Notes: generated from the letters alone by a model not told the origin. Positions 1-6,524 are shown, numbered from the stretch's first letter. The stretch is 10,804 bases of DNA from Desulfobacterales bacterium (GCA_025454075.1 JALOPD010000132.1:1-10804), one strand, 5' to 3'. Numbers and translations: made by a program.

Positions 1-24
1 GAGGCCCGGCGCCATACCCCGCCG

Positions 25-71
25 ACCACAAAAAACCAAACAGCAAACACCCAAAAACCGAAACACCAAAA
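25..71. repeat. A/C-only low-complexity tract
   Basis: These 47 bases contain no T and only two G (43 and 60) on the + strand, in contrast to the GC-rich bases before it. It runs directly into the hairpin at 75-106. A tract like this would be unstructured in a + strand transcript. Read on the - strand it is G/T-rich with short T runs. No coding sense is visible. Whether it is a leader, a spacer or the tail of a terminator cannot be decided from sequence alone. Confidence 0.6.
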
Positions 72-74
72 TTG

Positions 75-106
75 TAACGGCCGACCGGGTAACCGGTCAG
101 CCGTTA
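75..106. promoter_or_regulatory. Long hairpin ahead of a mini-ORF
   Basis: Arms TAACGGC (75-81) and GCCGTTA (100-106) pair perfectly. After one C-A mismatch (82/99), GACCGG (83-88) and CCGGTC (93-98) pair perfectly, closing a GTAA loop (89-92). The total is 13 paired positions. The hairpin ends just before AAGGAGG, the ribosome binding site of the ORF at 120. It could be a leader structure controlling that site. On the - strand it is followed by CAATTTTGG and could be a weak terminator for a leftward transcript. The structure is certain; its role is inference. Confidence 0.55.
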
Positions 107-119
107 AGGAGGAGAACAG

Positions 120-176
120 ATGAAGAAATTATTAGGCTTGATTCAGGAATATGAAAATGGCTTGCCAGGTTTTTGA
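120..176 (+). CDS. 18-codon mini-ORF behind a strong ribosome binding site
   Basis: ATG at 120 is preceded by TAAGGAGGAG (105-114), one of the best Shine-Dalgarno matches in the window, at workable spacing. The ORF encodes MKKLLGLIQEYENGLPGF and ends at TGA 174-176. Its first codons are A-rich, typical of well-translated starts. It matches no family I recognise. It could be a leader peptide, a small protein, or the 5' end of a decayed gene; after the stop the same frame stays open for 33 more codons before the next stop. The next gene starts 284 bp later. The hairpin at 75-106 lies immediately upstream. The ribosome binding site is seen; translation and function are not known. Confidence 0.35.
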   Translation: MKKLLGLIQEYENGLPGF

Positions 177-460
177 ATACTTGGGCGGTTTATCCGAATT
201 AAGAATTTTTATGGTGTTAATTCAATATTTTGTAAATTTGAAACTGCCGGGTCCGACCCGTTGTGTACTGATTTTTAAGGGGCTGAGAACTCCCGTCGCC
301 GTTCAGGTTTGTAAACCGCGGATCGCCATCTTTCCAAAAAACCGTTTGTTTTAATTATGAAATTTTGCTAAACGGGGGCGTTCAAAATTTTGAACCGGCC
401 AGGGCCGATCCCAGAGATCAATAAACAACCACCTGTTATTTATATTAAAAGGTACGATTC
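177..460. other. AT-rich non-coding stretch before the MFS gene
   Basis: No convincing gene is visible here, and base composition is clearly more AT-rich than in the rest of the window. It holds an interrupted palindrome GGTTT-GT-AAACC (306-317), an inverted repeat CCGTTT/AAACGG (342-347 and 370-375) and the perfect palindrome at 380-395. TATATT at 441-446 could be a -10 box, but no good -35 lies at the right distance. A weak AAGG (449-452) precedes the ATG at 461. An open frame of 67 codons exists at 151-354 but resembles no protein family. Confidence 0.5.
380..395. promoter_or_regulatory. Perfect 16-bp palindrome, possible operator
   Basis: GTTCAAAATTTTGAAC equals its own reverse complement over all 16 bases and lies 65 bp before the MFS start codon. 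Perfect dyads of this size with an A/T core are typical of binding sites for dimeric repressors. It could also be a small hairpin. It is unrelated in sequence to the operator-like repeats before the TetR gene, so a different regulator is implied if it is functional. Confidence 0.4.
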
Positions 461-1599
461 ATGTCCATGAACGCCCCGGCTGCCTCCGGGACTTCGCTCG
501 CCCTCGAGCCGGAAACCATCCGGCGCAACCCGATGTTCATCTACCTGGTGGTGCTGACCATCTGCTCGACCGTGGGTCTGCAGACCTGGTCGACGCTGTT
601 CAACAACTTCGCGGTGGGGGTCGCGCAGCTGGACGGCGCGCAGGTCGGCATGATCCAGTCCATCCGCGAAATCCCCGGGTTCCTGGCGCTGCTGCCGCCC
701 TCTCGATCCTGATTCTGGGCGCCGGCTTGGCGGCGACCGGGTTCTTCCCGAGCTACGCCGGCATCGCGCTGACCACCCTGATCAGCAGCTTCGGGTTCCA
801 CTATTACGAGACGACGAACATGTCGCTCACCCTGCAGTACTTCAAGACTCACGAGTCCCCGTGGGTCTTCGGCAAGCTCACCAGCCTGGCCGCCGCGACC
901 AGCATCGCGATCGGCCTGCTGATCTGGGCGATGATGGCCTTCATGAGCTTCGCCCAGGTCTATCTCGCGGTCGGCCTGCTGATCGCCGGGGCCGGCGCGT
1001 GGGCCTTCACGCGCGACCCGTCCAACCCGAAGGCGCTGCCGCAGCGCCGGCAGATGGTGCTGCGCCGCAAGTACTGGCTCTTCTACTTCCTCACCTTCAT
1101 GGCCGGCGCCCGGCGGCAGATCTTCATCGCCTTCTCGGTGCTGCTGCTGGTGCAGAAGTTCGGCTACACGGTCCAGGAGGTGACGCTCCTCTTCGTCGTC
1201 AACAACTCGATCAACTACTTCCTGAGCCCCTGGGTCGGCAGGGGCATCATCCGCTTCGGCGAGCGCCGGATGCTCTCGGTGGAGTACCTGAGCGTCATCT
1301 TTCTTTTCACGGCCTATGCCACGACCGACTCCAAGCTGATGGTGGCCTTCATCTACATCCTCGACCAGGTATTCTTCACATTCGCCATCGCCATCCGGAC
1401 CTACTTCCAGAAAGTGGGCGACCCCCGCGACATCGCCCCGAGCATGGCGGTCGGCTTCACGATCAACCACATCGCCGCGGTGTTTCTGCCGGCCCTCGGC
1501 GGCATGCTCTGGCTGGTCGACTACCGCATCCCCTTCTTCGCCGGGGCGGCCATGGGGGTCATCTCGCTCCTGGCGGTCCAGAAGATCCGAACCCCTTAA
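461..1599 (+). pseudogene. MFS transporter interrupted by internal deletion and frameshift
   Basis: The gene is a major facilitator superfamily permease in two frames. From ATG 461 (AAGG at 449-452), 78 codons read sensibly: a hydrophilic N-tail, helix 1 (about residues 25-46) and most of helix 2, ending in REIPGFLALL. That frame then runs into PPSRS and a stop at 712. The protein resumes in another frame at about 694-700 with ALSILILGAGLAATGFFPSYAG and continues through the remaining helices to TAA 1599, including a long stretch around RRKYWLFYFLTFMAGARRQI. Judged by helix spacing, the end of helix 2 and the loop 2-3, normally carrying MFS motif A, are absent; I estimate 15-20 residues. The rest has no further damage, so the break is recent or an assembly error. 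The substrate is unknown. An alternative start is ATG 467. Confidence 0.8.
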
Positions 1600-1668
1600 A
1601 AGCGAAAGCCCGCCGCAAAACATCAACTTCCGGGAATAGCCCTTGATCCTTCGGTGCGCGCGTGTTAA

Positions 1669-1699
1669 TGACCGTCGGTCACTTTATGAACTACGGTCA
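1669..1699. promoter_or_regulatory. Tandem TetR-type operator
   Basis: TGACCG-T-CGGTCA (1669-1681) is a perfect 6-bp dyad around one central base. Exactly 18 bp later TGAACTACGGTCA (1687-1699) repeats it with 10 of 13 bases identical, keeping the right arm CGGTCA intact. Short dyads of this kind, placed just upstream of the repressor's own gene, are typical TetR-family operators. The second copy ends 22 bp before ATG 1722. A weak promoter-like pair, TTGATC (1643-1648) and GTTAAT (1664-1669), would overlap the first copy. Binding by the adjacent repressor is inferred from position. Confidence 0.6.
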
Positions 1700-1721
1700 C
1701 AATGGAGCCCCGGGAGGGCAG

Positions 1722-2318
1722 ATGGCCCGCAGGCAGATTGAGAAGTCGCGGGAAACGCAGGAGGAGCTTCTGGCGTCTGCCTTGCTGCTTTTCCAGGAGC
1801 GCGGATTCTTCGCTACCACGATTGCCGACATCACCCAGAAGGCCGGCTACGCCAAGGGCAGCTTCTACCGTCACTGGCAGGGCAAGGACGACCTCATCCT
1901 CCAGCTCATCGAGCGCAAACTGACCGAGCATCGCTCTCGCCGCACGGCCGCCCTGGCCTGCGCCCGGAGCCTGGAGGAGGTGCTCGACGCCATCTGGGAC
2001 TTTCTCGAAGCGATCATGCAGGACAGGAGCTGGGCCCGGGTGTTCCTGGAATTCACCATCCACGCCTCGCGCAACGAGCGGCTGCGGGCCGAGCTGGCCA
2101 AGAGCGCGTACCGGCTCTCGGACCCACTGTTTGCCGAGCTGGTGGCCGGACACGTGGGCCGGGGTGTGAGCGGCGAGAAGCTCGGGGCCCTGAACACGTG
2201 CCTGTTCGAGGGATTTCTCATCCACGGCATCCTCGAGACAGGCACCCTGAATCGAAGCGACGTACGCCTGGCGGCCAAGACGCTGATGATGTCGCTGGCC
2301 GGGCAGAAGACGGGCTGA
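1722..2318 (+). CDS. TetR/AcrR-family transcriptional repressor
   Basis: This 198-residue protein has the normal TetR length. The N-terminal DNA-binding domain (about residues 10-55) carries the helix-turn-helix TIADITQKAGYAKGSFYRHW (33-52), with the typical GSFYRHW recognition end followed by KDDLI. The remainder is an all-helical ligand-binding and dimerisation domain, which does not reveal the ligand. I chose ATG 1722 because GGGAGGG (1712-1718) lies just before it and the protein then begins MARRQIEKSRET, as family members do; ATG 1662 in the same frame would add 20 residues without family character and would begin before the palindromes at 1669-1699. Those palindromes are the probable self-operator. 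dctP starts 42 bp downstream on the same strand, so it probably controls the TRAP transporter, and perhaps formerly the upstream MFS gene. Confidence 0.92.
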   Translation: MARRQIEKSRETQEELLASALLLFQERGFFATTIADITQKAGYAKGSFYRHWQGKDDLILQLIERKLTEHRSRRTAALACARSLEEVLDAIWDFLEAIMQDRSWARVFLEFTIHASRNERLRAELAKSAYRLSDPLFAELVAGHVGRGVSGEKLGALNTCLFEGFLIHGILETGTLNRSDVRLAAKTLMMSLAGQKTG

Positions 2319-2325
2319 AAAAAGC

Positions 2326-2344
2326 ACCCCCGCCACGGTGGGGT
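2326..2344 (+). promoter_or_regulatory. Small hairpin between TetR gene and dctP
   Basis: ACCCC (2326-2330) pairs with GGGGT (2340-2344) around a nine-base loop, in the 42-bp gap between the TetR stop codon and dctP. It lies six bases before the GGAGG ribosome binding site of dctP. It is preceded by six A and followed by TAATAAT rather than a T run, so it is not a clear terminator. It could modulate read-through or ribosome access. The stem is short and the role speculative. Confidence 0.25.
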
Positions 2345-2360
2345 AATAATGGAGGCGATC

Positions 2361-3368
2361 ATGTTCAAACCCATCCGTCAGATGTTCTGTGCAATGCTGG
2401 TTCTCGGCACGGCTGCCGCGGTGAGCGCCGGCCCCGTCAGGCTGACGTACAGCTCCTTGTTCCCGCCCACCCACGACCAGGCGAAACTGGCCGAGGCCTG
2501 GGGCAAAGAAGTGGAGACGCGCACCGGCGGCCGGGTGGTGGTGGAGTTCTACCACGGCGGCACGCTGACCAAGGCCGACCAGGTCTACGGCGGCGTGGTG
2601 GAGGGCATCTCCGACATGGGCATGTCCGTTCTGGCATACTCGCGCGGCCGCTTCCCGGTCATGGCCGCTGTGGACCTTCCCCTGGGATACTCCGACGGCG
2701 TTACGGCCACCCAGGTGGCCAACGGCGTGTTCGAGAAGTTCAAGCCCAAGGAATTCAACGACGTGCAGGTCATGTACTTCCATGCCCACGGGCCGGGGTA
2801 CATCCACACCCGGGACAAGCCCGTGGCGTCCATGGCCGACGTGAAGGGCCTGAAGCTGCGCGCCACCGGCAACTCGGCCAGGCTGGTGGAGGCGCTGGGC
2901 TGCACGCCCGTGAGCCAACCCATGGGCGAGACCTACCAGTCCATTCAGAAGGGCGTGGTCGACGGCAGCGTCCATCCGCAGGAGTCCAACAAGGGCTGGC
3001 GCCTGGCCGAGGTCGTGAACGTCTGCATCGAGGCTCCCGAGGTGGCCTACACCACGGCCTTCTTCGTGGTCATGAACAAGGCCAGGTGGGCCGGGCTCCC
3101 GGGTGACGTGCAGAAGACCATCCTGGCCGTCAACGCCGAATGGGCCCGGAAGCACGGCCGGCAGTGGGACGCCAGCGACAGCGACGGCCGCGAGTTCTTC
3201 GCCGCCAGGGGCGGCAAGTTCATCAAGCTCGACCCGGCCGAGACCGCCAGGTGGAAGGCCGCCGTGGCCCCCATCATGGACGCCTACGTCAAGGAGACGG
3301 CGGCGAAGCAAGTGGACGGCAAGGCCGTCGTGGACTACATCGCCGCCGCCCTCCAGGCTGCCAAATAA
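2361..3368 (+). CDS. dctP: TRAP transporter substrate-binding protein (DctP family)
   Basis: This 335-residue periplasmic solute receptor belongs to the DctP family of tripartite ATP-independent periplasmic transporters. GGAGG (2351-2355) supports ATG 2361 rather than ATG 2349. The N-terminus is a signal peptide, MFKPIRQMFC to AVSA (cleavage after about residue 23). The mature part has the family layout: GPVRLTYSSLFPPTHDQAKL, then LTKADQVYGGVVEGISDMG, and the region ADVKGLKLRATGNSARLVEA, where Arg167 sits at the position of the conserved arginine that salt-bridges the substrate carboxylate. This is followed by MGETYQSIQKGVVDGSVHP. The substrate is therefore probably a carboxylate, otherwise unknown. 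The membrane subunits dctQ and dctM follow. A hairpin after the stop may raise the level of this transcript segment relative to dctQM. Confidence 0.95.
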   Translation: MFKPIRQMFCAMLVLGTAAAVSAGPVRLTYSSLFPPTHDQAKLAEAWGKEVETRTGGRVVVEFYHGGTLTKADQVYGGVVEGISDMGMSVLAYSRGRFPVMAAVDLPLGYSDGVTATQVANGVFEKFKPKEFNDVQVMYFHAHGPGYIHTRDKPVASMADVKGLKLRATGNSARLVEALGCTPVSQPMGETYQSIQKGVVDGSVHPQESNKGWRLAEVVNVCIEAPEVAYTTAFFVVMNKARWAGLPGDVQKTILAVNAEWARKHGRQWDASDSDGREFFAARGGKFIKLDPAETARWKAAVAPIMDAYVKETAAKQVDGKAVVDYIAAALQAAK

Positions 3369-3391
3369 AAAAACGAGCAGGGCACGGGTTC

Positions 3392-3417
3392 CCGGAGGGC
3401 CTAACAGCTCTCTCCGG
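3392..3417 (+). promoter_or_regulatory. Hairpin between dctP and dctQ
   Basis: CCGGAG (3392-3397) and CTCCGG (3412-3417) form a six-base-pair stem with a 14-base loop in the 78-bp gap after dctP. There is no T run after it, so it is unlikely to be a full terminator. Hairpins just after binding-protein genes often protect the upstream mRNA or cause partial termination, giving more receptor than permease. The stem is seen directly; that role is inference. Confidence 0.4.
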
Positions 3418-3446
3418 CTTCCCCCGTTTGAAAGGAGGGCGACGTC

Positions 3447-3935
3447 ATGGATAGAGCGGCAAGCCGGCCGGGTCTGTTGGACCGCCTGTCGGAGGCCATG
3501 CGCATCATGGCCTGCGTCGGGCTGGCGGCCATGTCCCTCGTGACCGGAGCCGACGTGGTGGGCCGGGCGCTGCGGCACCCGGTGTTCGGGTCGGATGAGA
3601 TCGTGGCCCTCCTGGCGGGACTGGTGACCGCCTTCACCCTGCCGTACGCCTACAAGGCCCGGAGCCACATCGCCGTGGACCTGGCCGTGAGCCGCCTCTC
3701 GGCGGGCGCACGGCGCGCCGCCTCCGTTTGCACCGACCTCCTGTCGCTGGCGCTCTTCTCGGTCATCGCCTGGCGCATGTTCGACTACGCCGTGGACCAG
3801 TGGCAGGCGGGCGTGCTCACCATGAACCTGGGGTTGCCCGAATATGGCGTCATAACGGCCGTCGGCCTCGGCTTCACCGTCTTCGCCCTTCTCATCGCCC
3901 GCGACGTCCTGTCACCGCGCCGGGGGGGGCGATAG
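3447..3935 (+). CDS. dctQ: TRAP transporter small membrane subunit (DctQ family)
   Basis: This 162-residue protein is the small integral membrane subunit that pairs with DctM. It has four hydrophobic helices (about residues 18-36, 50-68, 92-114 and 132-153), as usual for DctQ. Family-like segments are GADVVGRALRHPVFGSDEIV (34-53) after helix 1 and KARSHIAVDLAVSRLSAG (70-87) after helix 2. ATG 3447 follows AAGGAGG (3432-3438). The gene ends CGC CGG GGG GGG CGA TAG, two bases before the dctM start, so the two are translationally linked. The run of eight G within the last codons (3922-3929) is a slippery homopolymer: a one-base slip bypasses the stop and continues in frame into DctM. Confidence 0.93.
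   Translation: MDRAASRPGLLDRLSEAMRIMACVGLAAMSLVTGADVVGRALRHPVFGSDEIVALLAGLVTAFTLPYAYKARSHIAVDLAVSRLSAGARRAASVCTDLLSLALFSVIAWRMFDYAVDQWQAGVLTMNLGLPEYGVITAVGLGFTVFALLIARDVLSPRRGGR
3922..3929 (+). repeat. G8 homopolymer at the dctQ/dctM boundary
   Basis: Eight consecutive G lie in the final codons of dctQ and also act as the purine-rich stretch before the dctM start. One extra G, or a -1 ribosomal shift here, changes the reading to PRRGGAIEMDQTLSG, joining DctQ to DctM in frame. The tract is seen directly. That it is used, or variable, is inference; long homopolymers are also common sequencing error sites. Confidence 0.6.
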
Positions 3936-3937
3936 AA

Positions 3938-5251
3938 ATGGACCAGACCCTGTCCGGAATCCTCGGCACCCTGGTCATGATCGGGCTGTTCATGCTGCGC
4001 CTGCCCGTGGCCCACTCCATGATGCTGGTGGGGTTCGTCGGCTTCAGCCTGCTCACATCGTGGACCGGCGGGCTCAACCTCGTCTCGCGGTCCATCTATT
4101 CGTCCTTCGCCTCGCTCGACCTGTGCACGATCCCGCTCTTCATCCTCATGGGGCAGCTGGCCTTCAACACGGGCATCAGCAGCAAGCTCTACGACACGGC
4201 CTACCGTTATCTGGGCCACGTGCGGGGCGGACTCGCCATGGCCACCACTGTGGCCTGCACGGCATTCGGCACCGTCTGCGGCTCGAGCCCGGCCACGGCC
4301 GCCACCATGGCCACGGTGGGCCTGCCCGAGATGAAACGCTTCAACTATTCCGACCGGCTGGCCACGGGTTGTGTAGCGGCATCGGGGGGGCTCGGCATGA
4401 TCATGCCGCCCAGCGTGGTGCTGCTGGTGTACGGCGTGCTCACGGGTCAGTCCATCGGCGCGCTCTTCGTGGCCGGCATCCTGCCGGCCATCCTGCTCAC
4501 CGTGCTCTTTGTCGCCACGGTGTCCATCCTCTGCACCCACTCCCCCGAGATCGGGCCGGCCGGAGAGCGCTTCGGCTGGGGCGAGCGCCTCAAGGCCATG
4601 GCCGGGCTCATAGACACCCTGTTCGTCTTCGCCACCGTTGTAGGCGGCTTGTTCTTCGGCTGGTTCACGCCCACGGAGGCCGCGTCGGTGGGCGTCATCG
4701 CCGTGGCCGCTCTCTCCATGGCCAAGCGCCAGCTCACCTGGGAGGGCTTAAAAAAGTCCCTCGACGAAACGCTGCGCACCTCGTGCATGGTGATGTTTCT
4801 CATCGCCGGGGCGGTGGTGTTCGGCAAGTTCCTGGCCGTGACGCGCATCCCCTTCAACATCGCCACGTGGGTGGGCGGCCTGGACCTGCCGCCTTTCGCC
4901 ATCATGGCGGTCATCGTGGCCATCTACTTCCTGGGCGGGTGCTTCATGGACTCGCTGGCCATGATCATGCTCACCATCCCGGTGTTCTACCCCGTGGTCA
5001 TCAACCTGGGCTACGATCCCATCTGGTTCGGTGTCGTCGCGGTCATGGTCACCGAGATGGGCGTGCTCACCCCGCCGGTGGGCATCAACGTTTACGTGGT
5101 GTACGGCATAGCGCAGCGCATCCTTCCCGGGACACGCCTCGAGGACGTATTCAAGGGCGCCCTCCCCTTCGTTGGGGCGGTGGTGGTCTCCATCGCGTGC
5201 CTCATGGCCTTTCCCATCATCGCCACGCTCCTGCCAAGCCTGATGTACTAG
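3938..5251 (+). CDS. dctM: TRAP transporter large membrane subunit (DctM family)
   Basis: This 437-residue, very hydrophobic protein is the translocation subunit of the TRAP transporter, normal in length for DctM. The ion-transporter-like repeats show clearly: GTVCGSSPATAATMATVGLP (111-130) and GGLGMIMPPSVVLLVYG (150-166) in the first half, GWFTPTEAASVGV (241-253), then GCFMDSLAMIMLTIPVFYPV (334-353) and MGVLTPPVGINVYVVYG (374-390) in the second half. Family members couple substrate uptake to a sodium or proton gradient. ATG 3938 begins two bases after the dctQ stop; longer in-frame extensions upstream only overlap dctQ in another frame. It is the last gene of the TetR-dctPQM unit and converges with the hydrolase gene on the other strand, with 36 bp between stops and no strong terminator seen there. 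Confidence 0.95.
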   Translation: MDQTLSGILGTLVMIGLFMLRLPVAHSMMLVGFVGFSLLTSWTGGLNLVSRSIYSSFASLDLCTIPLFILMGQLAFNTGISSKLYDTAYRYLGHVRGGLAMATTVACTAFGTVCGSSPATAATMATVGLPEMKRFNYSDRLATGCVAASGGLGMIMPPSVVLLVYGVLTGQSIGALFVAGILPAILLTVLFVATVSILCTHSPEIGPAGERFGWGERLKAMAGLIDTLFVFATVVGGLFFGWFTPTEAASVGVIAVAALSMAKRQLTWEGLKKSLDETLRTSCMVMFLIAGAVVFGKFLAVTRIPFNIATWVGGLDLPPFAIMAVIVAIYFLGGCFMDSLAMIMLTIPVFYPVVINLGYDPIWFGVVAVMVTEMGVLTPPVGINVYVVYGIAQRILPGTRLEDVFKGALPFVGAVVVSIACLMAFPIIATLLPSLMY

Positions 5252-5287
5252 AACCCATCTCGCCATCCTCCATCACCGGCCGGGTCG

Positions 5288-6334
5288 TCAGTGGGCAAGA
5301 AACGTGAACGGCTCGGCGGGAACGAACTTGCCTGAAACCTCTCCCGCCAGAATGGGGTTGCCGGCCAGGTCGAGCCTGGCCGGCTTCGAGCCCGGTTCAA
5401 GCTTCAGCTTTGCGATATCCACCCAGAAGACGCTCGGGCTGAAAGCGGACTCGAAGTAGTAGCGCCGGGCCCCGGTGTCGGCGACCGTCCGCCAGAGGGT
5501 GGCGGCGATGTTCGGCTTTTCCGGATCGGAGATGCCGAGCGGCACGGAAATGTTGCGAATCACCGAGAATACGGTGGCGACCGCAAGCCTTGGGTCTTCC
5601 ACTTTGGGGGTCGCAGCGAGGTTCCAGCTCACGCGCGCGAACCTGTCGGAGGCGCGATGGGTGCCGGGCAGGAACTTCAGGCCGCCCACGTCCTTCCAGT
5701 AGGTAGTGATGGCCAACTGCTGGTCGAAGGTCGGCGAGTTCGTCATCACCGTGTATGTGCGGTCGTGGTGGATGACGAGCTTGCCCCTGACGTATTCGAA
5801 GATGGCGCTGTCGCCCGAGGCGTCTGCAATCGCAATGTGCCCCCCGGCGGCCTTGCCCCCGGGCAGAGCCGGCGCGACGATCGCAAAGGGCTCTTTGCGC
5901 AGCGCCTCCACCGCTTCCGCGACAGTCCCGTAGCTGTCGAGGATGTACTGCAGCCAACCGCCGACGGACAGCAGCGGCTTGCCCGACGCTCTCGCGTCTC
6001 CGTAGTCGGATTCGACCAGATACAGGATGTTGGCAACGAGTCCGGCCTCGTTCATGCCGTCGGCCGAAGCGAGGTCATAGATGTCTCCGACGACCGAGCC
6101 GTACTTGGACGTCCACGTGATCGATCCGGCACCCGCACCACCGTCCCGCGCCATGCCGCGCGGAAAGGCCCAGAGATCGGTCCCCGTGTCGTCGTACCAG
6201 TCCATGGTGCGGCCCACGATGAAACTCCTGGTGCCGGTTTCGTAGAGGATCCGGGTGCAGGCCTCCGACGCCGCTATCAGCGCCAACGTGACCGCAGCCG
6301 TTATTGCGATGGTGACCGCTGCTTGCCGTCTCAT
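5288..6334 (-). CDS. Exported choloylglycine hydrolase / penicillin V acylase family enzyme
   Basis: This 348-residue N-terminal nucleophile hydrolase splits linear amide bonds. A signal peptide (1-25, ending AASEA) is followed at once by Cys26, the expected catalytic N-terminal cysteine after cleavage. Active-site counterparts are visible: Arg42 and Asp45 in VGRTMDW, Asn95 in DGMNEAGL, Asn199 in VMTNSPTFDQQL, and Arg231 in SDRFARV. The spacings from Cys to Arg42, Asp45 and Asn199 equal those in bile salt hydrolases. WTSKYGSVVGD, TNSPTFDQQL and FESAFSPSVFWVD resemble the Gram-negative penicillin V acylases from Pectobacterium and Agrobacterium, some of which also cleave acyl-homoserine lactones. 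The pocket Trp of NVLWLAE in the Pectobacterium enzyme is Tyr105 here (NILYLVE). I chose ATG 6334 because AGGGAG (6343-6348) precedes it by eight bases; ATG 6352 lacks such a site. The true substrate is unknown. Confidence 0.93.
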   Translation of the reverse strand: MRRQAAVTIAITAAVTLALIAASEACTRILYETGTRSFIVGRTMDWYDDTGTDLWAFPRGMARDGGAGAGSITWTSKYGSVVGDIYDLASADGMNEAGLVANILYLVESDYGDARASGKPLLSVGGWLQYILDSYGTVAEAVEALRKEPFAIVAPALPGGKAAGGHIAIADASGDSAIFEYVRGKLVIHHDRTYTVMTNSPTFDQQLAITTYWKDVGGLKFLPGTHRASDRFARVSWNLAATPKVEDPRLAVATVFSVIRNISVPLGISDPEKPNIAATLWRTVADTGARRYYFESAFSPSVFWVDIAKLKLEPGSKPARLDLAGNPILAGEVSGKFVPAEPFTFLAH

Positions 6335-6342
6335 TTCCGGTT

Positions 6343-6348
6343 CTCCCT
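6343..6348 (-). promoter_or_regulatory. Ribosome binding site deciding the hydrolase start
   Basis: On the - strand AGGGAG lies eight bases before ATG 6334. The upstream in-frame ATG at 6352 would place this site inside the coding sequence and add six residues (MQGEPE) ahead of the basic n-region MRRQ of the signal peptide. The shorter start gives a cleaner signal peptide. Confidence 0.55.
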
Positions 6349-6524
6349 GCATGTTGATTTGACGTAAAGGGCGGCGGGCGGCCCTTCCGCTCTCGAGGAT
6401 ATTCCGCGTTCAGGTCGGGCCGCTCTCGTTTCCAATTAAGCATTCGACATGCAGGACGGAAGTGGACTTTGGTCCATCTACCGGAGCCACCCGACCGGAT
6501 AGAATCCCTCGTGCCTCGGCGGCA

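Noticed and set aside
268..330. GGGGCTGAGAA resembling the conserved core of a TPP riboswitch
   Set aside because: The second conserved part, with GGATAATGCCAGCG-like sequence, is absent, the stems do not form, and the downstream gene is not obviously thiamine-related.
541..1626. 361-codon open frame on the - strand opposite the MFS gene
   Set aside because: Its protein is rich in Arg, His, Asp, Glu and Gly with no domain. It is the antisense of a GC-rich membrane protein gene, whose sense frames give clear helices.
1665..3668. 667-codon open frame on the - strand across tetR, dctP and the start of dctQ
   Set aside because: It spans three clear + strand genes and their gaps. Composition is His/Gly/Leu/Val-rich without motifs; a long antisense frame is expected at this GC content.
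5252..5287. Bidirectional terminator between dctM and the hydrolase gene
   Set aside because: The 36 bp contain only a short ACCGGCCGGGT dyad, with no adequate stem and no T run on either strand.
4060..5307. 415-codon + strand frame inside dctM
   Set aside because: It is His/Arg/Gly-rich and out of frame with the perfectly motif-bearing DctM protein; a shadow frame.
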